Source: Bacillota bacterium (GTDB taxonomy: Bacteria > Bacillota > Clostridia > Christensenellales > CAG-138). From it: a stretch of DNA of 5,312 nucleotides. The position numbers and the translations under genes were made by a program. The stretch covers positions 1 to 5,312 of the forward strand of contig JAEWYV010000109.1 of NCBI GenBank assembly GCA_023458615.1, written 5' to 3'. Below are positions 1 through 5,312 of this stretch, in pieces (the first letter of the stretch is position 1; each line of letters starts with the position of its first letter). The notes beneath the pieces were generated by a model that was given only the letters and a program-made list of their open reading frames with translations, was not told where the DNA came from and did not search any database.

Positions 1-54
1 GAGGAACTCGGAAAACTGGATCGATAAAACGTGATCATTGCCCTTTGCATCTAT

Positions 55-59
55 GAGGT
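55..59 (+). promoter_or_regulatory. Ribosome binding site that sets the start of the first GNAT gene
   Basis: GAGGT lies 5 bases before the ATG at 65. The frame is also open from a TTG at 38 and an ATG at 53, but neither has a purine-rich site at a proper distance. The ATG at 53 overlaps the binding site itself. The site therefore favours 65 as the start. Confidence 0.6.
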
Positions 60-64
60 ATCAC

Positions 65-553
65 ATGCAAATTGAGATCGTCGAAGCCTATGAGAATCTA
101 AAGAATCTGTCGGCTTTGTTTCAGGAATACGCAAGCTCGCTTGGCGTTGACCTGAACTATCAAAATTTTTCAGCAGAGCTATCCGGCCTACCCGGAAAAT
201 ACGCCAAGCCGGATGGCAGGCTCTATCTGGTCTTTGTCGATGGAGTACCCGCGGGTTGCGTCGCAATGCGTCGTTTGGATGGTTCTCGTGCGGAGATGAA
301 GCGCCTGTTCATTCGACCAGAGTATCGCGGTCTGCATCTGGGGCGCTTGCTCGTGAAGCAGATCATCGCAGATGCAACCGCCATAGGATATCATTCGCTT
401 GTGCTGGACACCCTCTCAACAATGGAGCACGCAAAGTCGCTCTATCGCTCTCTGGATTTTGTCGAAATCGAGCCTTACTATAATAGTCCCATCCCGAATA
501 CAACGTTTCTGTCGCTTTTGCTTGAAACAGACAGTGAACAGCCTTCCATATAG
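65..553 (+). CDS. GNAT family N-acetyltransferase (single domain)
   Basis: Predicted cytoplasmic enzyme of 162 residues that would transfer acetyl from acetyl-CoA to an amine; the acceptor cannot be told from sequence. The fold is readable in order: an N-terminal helix pair (about 8-40), the strand LYLVFVDG with the following turn (53-62), the strand EMKRLFIRP (77-85), the acetyl-CoA pyrophosphate loop YRGLHLGR (87-94), a helix, then LVLDTL (112-117) and the closing LYRSLDF (126-132) with the EPYYNSPIP tail common in small GNATs. The usual R-x-x-G-x-G/A loop reads R88-G-L-H91-L-G93, so its middle glycine is histidine, and D131 sits where LYRSLGF-type members have glycine. The length is normal for a one-domain GNAT. 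The start at 65 is chosen from the ribosome binding site and because the family fold begins there. It is separated from the next gene by 109 bases and may be its own transcription unit. The family is secure, the substrate unknown. Confidence 0.9.
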   Translation: MQIEIVEAYENLKNLSALFQEYASSLGVDLNYQNFSAELSGLPGKYAKPDGRLYLVFVDGVPAGCVAMRRLDGSRAEMKRLFIRPEYRGLHLGRLLVKQIIADATAIGYHSLVLDTLSTMEHAKSLYRSLDFVEIEPYYNSPIPNTTFLSLLLETDSEQPSI

Positions 554-647
554 GGTTTGAACTGATGTTACTATGGTAATTTGCGAGACAAACCGGACGA
601 CTGCGCAATATCTATCAAAAATGAAATTCATCATCAAAAAAACAACC

Positions 648-654
648 AAGGAGG
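648..654 (+). promoter_or_regulatory. Strong ribosome binding site that sets the start of the VOC gene
   Basis: AAGGAGG, a full Shine-Dalgarno match, lies 8 bases before the ATG at 663. The same frame is open upstream from an ATG at 573, but the extra 30 residues are lysine/threonine-rich, unlike the family, and have no comparable site. The site lies inside that extension, so the true start is 663. Confidence 0.85.
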
Positions 655-662
655 ACTTCTTC

Positions 663-1547
663 ATGCAGCAGATCATCCCGCATCTCTGGTACGACACCGG
701 CGCGGTGGAAGCCGCAACCCTCTATGTTTCGTTGTTTGAGCACTCGAAGATTCTTCAGATTACCACCCTGCACGACACCCCCTCGGGTGATGTGGATACC
801 GTCGATTTTGAGCTATCGGGTGTGCGTTTTACCGCTATCAGCGCAGGACCATATTTTGTGCTGAATGCCTCGGTTTCCCTAATGGTTACCTGCCGCAGCG
901 CAGAGGAGGTAGACCGGCTCTATGCAGGACTATCCGAAGGGGCAACCGAACTGATGCCGCTCGGAGAATACCCCTTCAGCAAGCGGTATGTCTGGTTGGC
1001 GGATCGGTTTGGGCTCAACTGGCAGCTCACCTATTTTGAGACCGACGAGATCACGCAAAAAATCCGCCCGAATCTGCTCTTTGCAAACGAGGTTTGCGGC
1101 AAGGCGGGCGAAGCGTTTGCGTTCTATGAATCGGTCTTCCCCGGCTCCGTACCCGGCTATGTCAATCACTATGCCGAGGGTGAAGCGGAGGACAAGCGGG
1201 CCAAGATCAACTATGCGGAATTGACTTTGCTGGGTCACCAGTTTATTGCGATGGATCACGGTTATGGTGAAGGCGACGCCTTCAACGAAGCGTTCTCGTT
1301 TATGGTGCTGTGCAAGGATCAACCGGAGATCGATTACTATTGGGAGAGGCTTTCCTTTGTACCGGAAGCGGAACAATGCGGCTGGCTGAAGGACAAATAT
1401 GGCCTCTCCTGGCAGATTGTCCCGGAAAACATGGGGAACCAGCTCGCCGCTGCAACGCCTGAAGAAAAGGCGCGCATGACGGAGGCCTTCCTCGCTATGA
1501 AAAAGCTGGATATCGCCGCGCTGGAGCGGGCGCGTCTGGGGTACTAA
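663..1547 (+). CDS. Two-domain VOC / PhnB-like protein (tandem 3-dmu-9_3-mt domains)
   Basis: Protein of 294 residues built from two glyoxalase-fold (vicinal oxygen chelate) domains of the type often labelled PhnB or 3-demethylubiquinone-9 3-methyltransferase. Domain 1 (about 1-125) opens with IIPHLWYDTGAVEAATLYVSLF and closes with WLADRFGLNWQL (111-122). Domain 2 (about 131-256) opens with IRPNLLFANEVCGKAGEAFAFY and closes with WLKDKYGLSWQIVP (241-254). The two closing motifs lie exactly 130 residues apart, showing an internal duplication. A short helical tail (PEEKARMTEAFLAMKKLDIAAL) follows and is also typical of this two-domain family. The name methyltransferase is historical and there is no SAM-binding motif; real members are mostly of unknown function, some related to fosfomycin or bleomycin resistance folds. 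Substrate and metal use cannot be assigned. It is the first gene of a close-packed five-gene run, 25 bases before the flavodoxin-like gene. Family assignment is firm, function is not. Confidence 0.92.
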   Translation: MQQIIPHLWYDTGAVEAATLYVSLFEHSKILQITTLHDTPSGDVDTVDFELSGVRFTAISAGPYFVLNASVSLMVTCRSAEEVDRLYAGLSEGATELMPLGEYPFSKRYVWLADRFGLNWQLTYFETDEITQKIRPNLLFANEVCGKAGEAFAFYESVFPGSVPGYVNHYAEGEAEDKRAKINYAELTLLGHQFIAMDHGYGEGDAFNEAFSFMVLCKDQPEIDYYWERLSFVPEAEQCGWLKDKYGLSWQIVPENMGNQLAAATPEEKARMTEAFLAMKKLDIAALERARLGY

Positions 1548-1572
1548 ACCAAGTCAGAGGTTTTCAAAGAAC

Positions 1573-2358
1573 ATGAAGCTTGTCTTGATCAACAGCAGCG
1601 GGCGCACGGGCGGAAATACCGCCCGTGTCCTGACGCTCTTTGAAGAATCACTCGCTACGAGTGCAAAAAAGAATGGAGTTGAGCTGGAGCTGCTTCGCGT
1701 GAACCTTGCACAGCTTAGTCTTTTGCCCTGCCTTGGCTGCCGCGCCTGTTTTGACCGGGGCGAGGAAAATTGTCCGCGTAAGGACGGTCTGCTTGCGTTA
1801 AGGGATCAGATGCTTGATGCGGATGGATATGTGTTTGCTAGCCCCGTCTATGTCGAGGATGTCAACGGTGCTATGAAGACATTGATCGACCGCTTGGCGT
1901 TTGTCTGCCATCGCCCAGCGTTCTTTGGCAAGCATGCGCTCGTCTTGACAACCAGCGGCATTGGATCATCCAATCACGCGCTCCATACCATGCGCACGGC
2001 ACTCGGCACCTGGGGTATTCGTGTTTTGCGTGGTCTCAAATTTCGCCTCGGCGCCATCTCCACGTTGGATGAAACCCGCGTAAGGTATGGCAGGACAATC
2101 AACAGCACGGCAAATGAATTTATGCGGACACTGCAACGACCGTTTCGTCCCTCTTTTTATTCGCGCATCGCGTTCAGCGTTCAGCAAAGCTACTGGCGCA
2201 CACATAAGACGGAGCCTGAATCGTTTGACCATGCATACTGGAAACAATCCGGCTGGTTGGATCACGGGCGGGTCTATTACGATCCCGCAATGGCAAAATC
2301 ACTTGGTTCCTCGTTCGCCTATGCGCTCGGTAAGGTCATTGCGCGCTTCTTTGGCTAA
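1573..2358 (+). CDS. Flavodoxin-fold NAD(P)H-dependent FMN oxidoreductase with cysteine cluster
   Basis: Protein of 261 residues in the NADPH-dependent FMN reductase / iron-sulfur flavoprotein-like group, cytoplasmic, expected to bind FMN and pass electrons from NAD(P)H or a partner protein. The N-terminal strand MKLVLINSS runs into the phosphate loop SSGRTGGNT (8-16). A cysteine group follows (C53, C56, C59 and C67, pattern CxxCxxCx7C), then the flavin-contact segment ASPVYVEDVNGAMKTLIDR (89-107) and the strand ALVLTTSGIGSS (122-133). The cysteines match the CxGCxxC segment frequent in this family; it may hold an Fe-S cluster or act in redox chemistry, which cannot be decided here. The C-terminal third (about 165-261) is longer than in minimal FMN reductases and rich in aromatic and basic residues, with a weakly hydrophobic end but no clear membrane helix. 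The ribosome binding site is weak (AGAGG, 12 bases upstream), so it may depend partly on translation of the preceding gene. The electron acceptor is unknown. Confidence 0.88.
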   Translation: MKLVLINSSGRTGGNTARVLTLFEESLATSAKKNGVELELLRVNLAQLSLLPCLGCRACFDRGEENCPRKDGLLALRDQMLDADGYVFASPVYVEDVNGAMKTLIDRLAFVCHRPAFFGKHALVLTTSGIGSSNHALHTMRTALGTWGIRVLRGLKFRLGAISTLDETRVRYGRTINSTANEFMRTLQRPFRPSFYSRIAFSVQQSYWRTHKTEPESFDHAYWKQSGWLDHGRVYYDPAMAKSLGSSFAYALGKVIARFFG

Positions 2359-2385
2359 CAATAATTCAATATTTTAACTCGACAA

Positions 2386-2391
2386 AAGGGG
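2386..2391 (+). promoter_or_regulatory. Ribosome binding site of the PLP enzyme gene
   Basis: AAGGGG sits 5 bases before the ATG at 2397, in the 38-base AT-rich gap after the flavodoxin-like gene. It supports the first in-frame ATG as the start and independent translation initiation here. Confidence 0.6.
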
Positions 2392-2396
2392 TTTAC

Positions 2397-3806
2397 ATGC
2401 AAAACGAAACCACGCTGCAAATACAGATGAATGCCCAGTTGCAGGAAAAGCAGCTCTTCGAGCAGGCAAAACAATATTCCTACGGTTATTTTGACCGTGT
2501 TACGCAAATGGACGCGGTACCCTTGGGTGAGTCCCTATCTGCTCTTTCCGTGTTTGAGCAAGCCTTGCCCGATTCCCCGCAGGACCCGGCAGGCATTTTA
2601 GCCCAGCTGGAGTTGTTTGGCTCGCAGGCCATCAGTGCGCAGGGCGGCGGGCGCTATTTCGGTTTTGTCAACGGCGGTGTGCTTCCCGTTTCGCTTGCCG
2701 CCCGCTGGATGGCAGACGCTTGGGATCAAAACGCCGCGCTTTATGTGATGTCCCCGCTCGCGTCCAAGCTGGAGGAGGTTTGCGAACGTTGGCTGGCCGA
2801 TCTGCTCGGTCTGCCGGAAGGTACTGCCGCCGGATTTGTCAGCGGCTCTTCCACCGCCATCCTCTGTGCCCTCGCCGCCGCGCGTGACACACTGTTACAG
2901 CGGCAGGGATGGGATGTTCGTGAGCAGGGCTTATGGGGCGCGCCGCCCGTACGCGTGGTACTAGGAGAGCAAGCGCATTCCTCCGTCATCAAGGCGCTCT
3001 CCCTTCTCGGCATGGGCAAATCGATGCTGATGTTTGCCGCTGTGGACGCTCAGGGACGCATCGATCCAGACCGCTTGCCTGAACTCGATAGCAATACGCT
3101 GCTCATATTGCAGGCGGGCAACGTCAATAGCGGCGCATTTGACCCGATGGATATACTCTGCGCCCGTGCGCGTGCCGTTGGCGCTTGGGTACATGTGGAC
3201 GGCGCATTTGGCCTCTGGGCCGCCGCCTCCACCAAGACAAAACCACTCACAGCAGGCATGTCGCTGGCGGATTCGTGGTCTACCGACGCGCATAAAACGC
3301 TCAATGCGCCTTACGACAGCGGCATTGTCTTTTGCCGTGACCGCGCCGCATTGGTCCAAACAATGCAAGCAAGCGGCTCTTATCTGATCTATAGCGACCG
3401 CCGCGATAATATGCTCTACACACCGGAGATGTCTCGCCGCGCGCGTGGCATCGAGCTCTGGGCAGCGCTCAAGTCGCTTGGGAGCGCGGGTGTAGCCGAC
3501 CTGATCGATACCCTATGCGACAATGCCGCCTATTTTGCGCATCAGCTTGTTTCAGCAGGCTTTCGGGTGCTAAATGATGTGGTGTTCAATCAGGTGCTCG
3601 TTGGTTGCGATTCGCCGGAGGAGACCAAGCAAACACTCGCGAATATCCAATCCGGCGGTGTCTGCTGGTGCGGCGGCGCGGTCTGGAAAGGTGAGCCGGT
3701 GATTCGAATCAGCGTCTGCTCCTGGCGAACCACGAAGGCGGATGTTGATGCGAGCGTCGCTGCGTTTATCGCCGCGCGAAAACAGGCCTCCGCATCCATG
3801 CAGTAA
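2397..3806 (+). CDS. PLP-dependent group II decarboxylase-like enzyme (fold type I)
   Basis: Protein of 469 residues in the pyridoxal-dependent decarboxylase family (glutamate, tyrosine and aromatic amino-acid decarboxylases), often annotated in genomes as aspartate aminotransferase family protein. Visible cofactor features in order: the segment GGGRYFGFVNGG (83-94); the phosphate-binding turn VSGSSTA (148-154); H194 in EQAHSS, the usual ring-stacking histidine; D268 in HVDGAFG, which pairs with the pyridine nitrogen; and K300 in STDAHKTLNAPYDSG, the Schiff-base lysine. R437 in VIRIS fits the conserved C-terminal arginine position. Length matches the family. The residue after the lysine is threonine where many decarboxylases have tryptophan (HKW). 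A cysteine-bearing loop GGVCWCGG (420-427) lies near the C-terminus. The likely reaction is decarboxylation of an L-amino acid, but an aminotransferase- or lyase-type reaction on a related amino acid cannot be excluded and the substrate is not readable. It is followed after 23 bases by the metal hydrolase gene. Confidence 0.9.
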   Translation: MQNETTLQIQMNAQLQEKQLFEQAKQYSYGYFDRVTQMDAVPLGESLSALSVFEQALPDSPQDPAGILAQLELFGSQAISAQGGGRYFGFVNGGVLPVSLAARWMADAWDQNAALYVMSPLASKLEEVCERWLADLLGLPEGTAAGFVSGSSTAILCALAAARDTLLQRQGWDVREQGLWGAPPVRVVLGEQAHSSVIKALSLLGMGKSMLMFAAVDAQGRIDPDRLPELDSNTLLILQAGNVNSGAFDPMDILCARARAVGAWVHVDGAFGLWAAASTKTKPLTAGMSLADSWSTDAHKTLNAPYDSGIVFCRDRAALVQTMQASGSYLIYSDRRDNMLYTPEMSRRARGIELWAALKSLGSAGVADLIDTLCDNAAYFAHQLVSAGFRVLNDVVFNQVLVGCDSPEETKQTLANIQSGGVCWCGGAVWKGEPVIRISVCSWRTTKADVDASVAAFIAARKQASASMQ

Positions 3807-3829
3807 CCGTATTTTTCAATGGATTTATT

Positions 3830-4528
3830 ATGATGTTTGACTATTTGGTACTTAAACTTCCCTTCGCCTTTGGCGGTGTCTCAGATGCGGTCTATCCTGT
3901 CGTTCTGCGGGATGAGAACAATCTCGTTCTGGTTGACTGCGGTTATTTGGGTTTCTTGCCCATTTTGGAAGCCGCGATGGCGGAGCAGGATCTTTCCTGT
4001 GCCGATCTGACCCATGTGTTCATTACCCACCACGATCACGATCATATGGGCTGCCTTGCCGCACTCAAGCAAACGTATCCGAATATCCGCGTTATCTCCA
4101 GTAAAGCGGAAGCACCCTATATCGCAGGAGAATTGCCCGCGCTTCGACTTGTGCAGGCCGAGGCGATGCAATCCGGCTTGCCGGATGAGCAGAAGGGATT
4201 TGGCGAGGCATTCATCCGCATGTTGAGGCAAATAGAACCTGTCAAGGTAGATCAAACCGTGCAGGATGGCGACGTGCTGAATTTTTGCGGCGGCTGTGAG
4301 ATTATCGCTACGCCCGGTCATACAGCGGGGCATACATCGCTTTATCTGCCGTTGTTGGGTGTTTGTGTTGCGGGAGACGCGGCGGTGCTGGAACAAGGCG
4401 CGTTGATCGTCGCCAATCCAGAATATGCGCAAGACCTTTCGCAGGCAAAACAATCGTTGGAGCAAATCCGCCAACTTGGCGCGAAAAGCATTGTCTGTTA
4501 CCACGGCGGCGTCTATTCCGCTCAATAA
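3830..4528 (+). CDS. Metallo-beta-lactamase-fold metal-dependent hydrolase
   Basis: Protein of 232 residues of the MBL-fold superfamily, cytoplasmic (no signal peptide). The first strands contain NLVLVDCGYLG (31-41), the usual product-side turn before the metal site. The metal motif is THHDHDHMG (66-74): aligned on the D71-H72 pair it reads H67-x-D69-x-D71-H72, so aspartate takes the place of the second histidine of the classic HxHxDH, a variant also seen in other MBL proteins. Further ligands are H164 in TPGHTAGHTS, D183 in VAGDAA, and H225 in CYHGG near the end. All expected metal-site positions are therefore filled, arguing for an active di-metal hydrolase such as a thioesterase, lactonase or glyoxalase II-like enzyme; the substrate is unknown. 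The start is an ATGATG pair (3830 or 3833) with only a GGA upstream, a poor ribosome binding site, so translation may be coupled to the gene before it. The TAA stop is followed by a 29-base gap to the next gene. Confidence 0.9.
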   Translation: MMFDYLVLKLPFAFGGVSDAVYPVVLRDENNLVLVDCGYLGFLPILEAAMAEQDLSCADLTHVFITHHDHDHMGCLAALKQTYPNIRVISSKAEAPYIAGELPALRLVQAEAMQSGLPDEQKGFGEAFIRMLRQIEPVKVDQTVQDGDVLNFCGGCEIIATPGHTAGHTSLYLPLLGVCVAGDAAVLEQGALIVANPEYAQDLSQAKQSLEQIRQLGAKSIVCYHGGVYSAQ

Positions 4529-4545
4529 TCATTAACCAACCCGAC

Positions 4546-4552
4546 AAAGGAG
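4546..4552 (+). promoter_or_regulatory. Ribosome binding site of the tandem GNAT gene
   Basis: AAAGGAG lies 5 bases before the ATG at 4558 and fixes the start of an open frame that runs to the end of the window. Confidence 0.75.
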
Positions 4553-4557
4553 TTCCC

Positions 4558-5312
4558 ATGCAATCCATTCAACTTTTCACCCAGCCCGATCTCAATACCG
4601 TGCAACAGGTACGCGCGTTGGAGGCTGTTTGCCGCGCGCATGATCGCCTGGAGGGTTCGCTTTATCTCAATCCATCCCTCAATGTTTCGCCGGAGATGCC
4701 ATGCCTGATCACAATGCGGGAAGACGATGTCCTCATCGGCGCGATGACATTTTTTGCGCCAACATTGGAGGAAGCGGAGTTGGTCGGTTTGACGCATCCC
4801 GAGCATCGCAAAAAGGGCGTGTTTCGCGCTCTTGCAGGCGAGGCAGCGCGACAGGCGGCGGTATTTGGCATACCCAGCCTGCTCTTTGTCTGCGAACCGC
4901 AATCTGTTTCCGGTGTTGCGGCGGTTTCCGCCCTTGGTGCCAAGCAGGAGCACACGGAATACAGCCTTTGCTATCAACACTCGGACGCGGATCATCGCCT
5001 ATTGGTCCCGCAGGGGCTCGCTCTCATCCGCGCGGCGGAGTCGGATTTGGACGCCATGTCAAAGATCAGCGCGGAGAGTTTCTCCGAGTCGCCGGAGCAG
5101 GCCTACCATTTTATGGTCAAGGCGATGGCCTCCGATGATCGGGTGCAATACATTGTGCGGCTCAACGGGGAGCCGGTCGGCATTGGCTGCATCGGGTATG
5201 CGGACGGCGAGGCAACCATTTACGGGCTTGGTGTATCGCCCGCGCATCAGAATAAAGGCATCGGGCGCGGCATCATTTCGCTGATGCTCCATCAGTTAAA
5301 AGAGAGCAATAC
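4558..5312 (+). CDS. Tandem-domain GNAT N-acetyltransferase, 3' end outside window
   Basis: The frame is open from the ATG at 4558 to the last base: 251 full codons plus two bases and no stop, so the gene is cut by the window edge. Two GNAT domains are visible. The first (about 1-140) has LITMREDDVLIGAMTFF (50-66), the strand ELVGLTHPEHR (74-84) and the acetyl-CoA loop R84-K-K-G-V-F, where the last glycine of the RxxGxG loop is phenylalanine. The second (from about 152) begins GLALIRAAESDLDAM, has YIVRLNGEPVGIGCIG (198-213), the strand ATIYGLGVSPAH (219-230) and a canonical loop Q231-N-K-G-I-G236 followed by a helix. The second loop fits the consensus and is the likelier catalytic site; the first may be degenerate or serve a structural role. 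The missing part should hold the last strands of domain two, roughly 40-50 residues. Role: acetyl transfer to an unknown small molecule or protein. It is the fifth gene of the close-packed run, 29 bases after the MBL gene. Confidence 0.88.
   Translation, partial: MQSIQLFTQPDLNTVQQVRALEAVCRAHDRLEGSLYLNPSLNVSPEMPCLITMREDDVLIGAMTFFAPTLEEAELVGLTHPEHRKKGVFRALAGEAARQAAVFGIPSLLFVCEPQSVSGVAAVSALGAKQEHTEYSLCYQHSDADHRLLVPQGLALIRAAESDLDAMSKISAESFSESPEQAYHFMVKAMASDDRVQYIVRLNGEPVGIGCIGYADGEATIYGLGVSPAHQNKGIGRGIISLMLHQLKESN

Noticed and set aside
1..27. Possible C-terminal tail of an upstream gene (EELGKLDR then TAA).
   Set aside because: Only eight codons are visible, and two other frames are also open into the left edge. 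Nothing identifies which, if any, is coding.
557..582. Candidate promoter: TTGAAC with an extended-type TGGTAATTT.
   Set aside because: The spacer between the two hexamers is only 14 bases, too short for a normal sigma-A promoter. The gap is a reasonable place for a promoter but this exact site is not convincing.
554..594. Inverted repeat GGTTTG (554-559) and CAAACC (589-594) after the first GNAT gene.
   Set aside because: Six-base arms with a 29-base loop and no T-run following; this is expected by chance and is not a credible terminator.
930..1376. 148-codon minus-strand open frame inside the VOC gene.
   Set aside because: Antisense shadow of a well-supported gene, with no recognisable domain.
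663..1547. Calling the VOC protein a ubiquinone methyltransferase.
   Set aside because: The family name is historical. The protein has no SAM-binding motif and consists of glyoxalase-fold domains, so no ubiquinone role is claimed.
3881..4525. 214-codon open frame on the minus strand covering most of the MBL gene.
   Set aside because: It is a shadow of the plus-strand gene, whose metal-binding motifs are intact. The antisense protein shows no recognisable domain.
4522..4995. Minus-strand 157-codon frame and plus-strand frames at 4701-5138 and 4832-5284.
   Set aside because: All overlap the tandem GNAT frame, which has a strong ribosome binding site, two acetyl-CoA loops and stays open to the window end. 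The alternatives are arginine-rich low-complexity translations typical of wrong frames.
1..5312. Search by eye for CRISPR repeats, tRNA, insertion-sequence ends, transposase or phage genes.
   Set aside because: No direct repeat arrays, tRNA-like folds, terminal inverted repeats or mobile-element proteins were seen; nearly all bases are taken up by the six genes.

Overview
The window is a compact, entirely plus-strand stretch of bacterial chromosome holding six protein genes: five complete and one running off the right edge. Moderately high GC, strong AAGGAGG-type ribosome binding sites before several genes, very short gaps and the protein families present suggest a member of the Bacillota (a Clostridia- or Paenibacillus-like bacterium). 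This is an inference from style and family resemblance; there is no rRNA or marker gene to confirm it.

Layout. Bases 65-553 encode a small single-domain GNAT N-acetyltransferase. A 109-base gap follows, the largest in the window and the most likely place for a new transcription start. Five genes then follow head-to-tail with gaps of only 23-38 bases: a two-domain VOC (PhnB / 3-dmu-9_3-mt type) protein at 663-1547, a flavodoxin-fold NAD(P)H/FMN oxidoreductase with a cysteine cluster at 1573-2358, a PLP-dependent group II decarboxylase-like enzyme at 2397-3806, a metallo-beta-lactamase-fold hydrolase at 3830-4528, and the first 251 residues of a tandem-GNAT protein from 4558. No terminator-like hairpin with a T-run was seen between them, so 663 to beyond 5312 could be one transcript.

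How the genes work together is not clear from sequence. All are small-molecule enzymes of broad families: two acetyltransferases, a glyoxalase-fold protein, a flavin reductase, an amino-acid decarboxylase-like enzyme and a metal hydrolase. A shared role in modifying or detoxifying a small molecule (for example, decarboxylating an amino acid and acetylating the amine) is possible but speculative. No mobile element, CRISPR array, tRNA, rRNA, riboswitch or obvious defence system was found. The window looks like ordinary to mildly accessory metabolic DNA rather than a striking new system.
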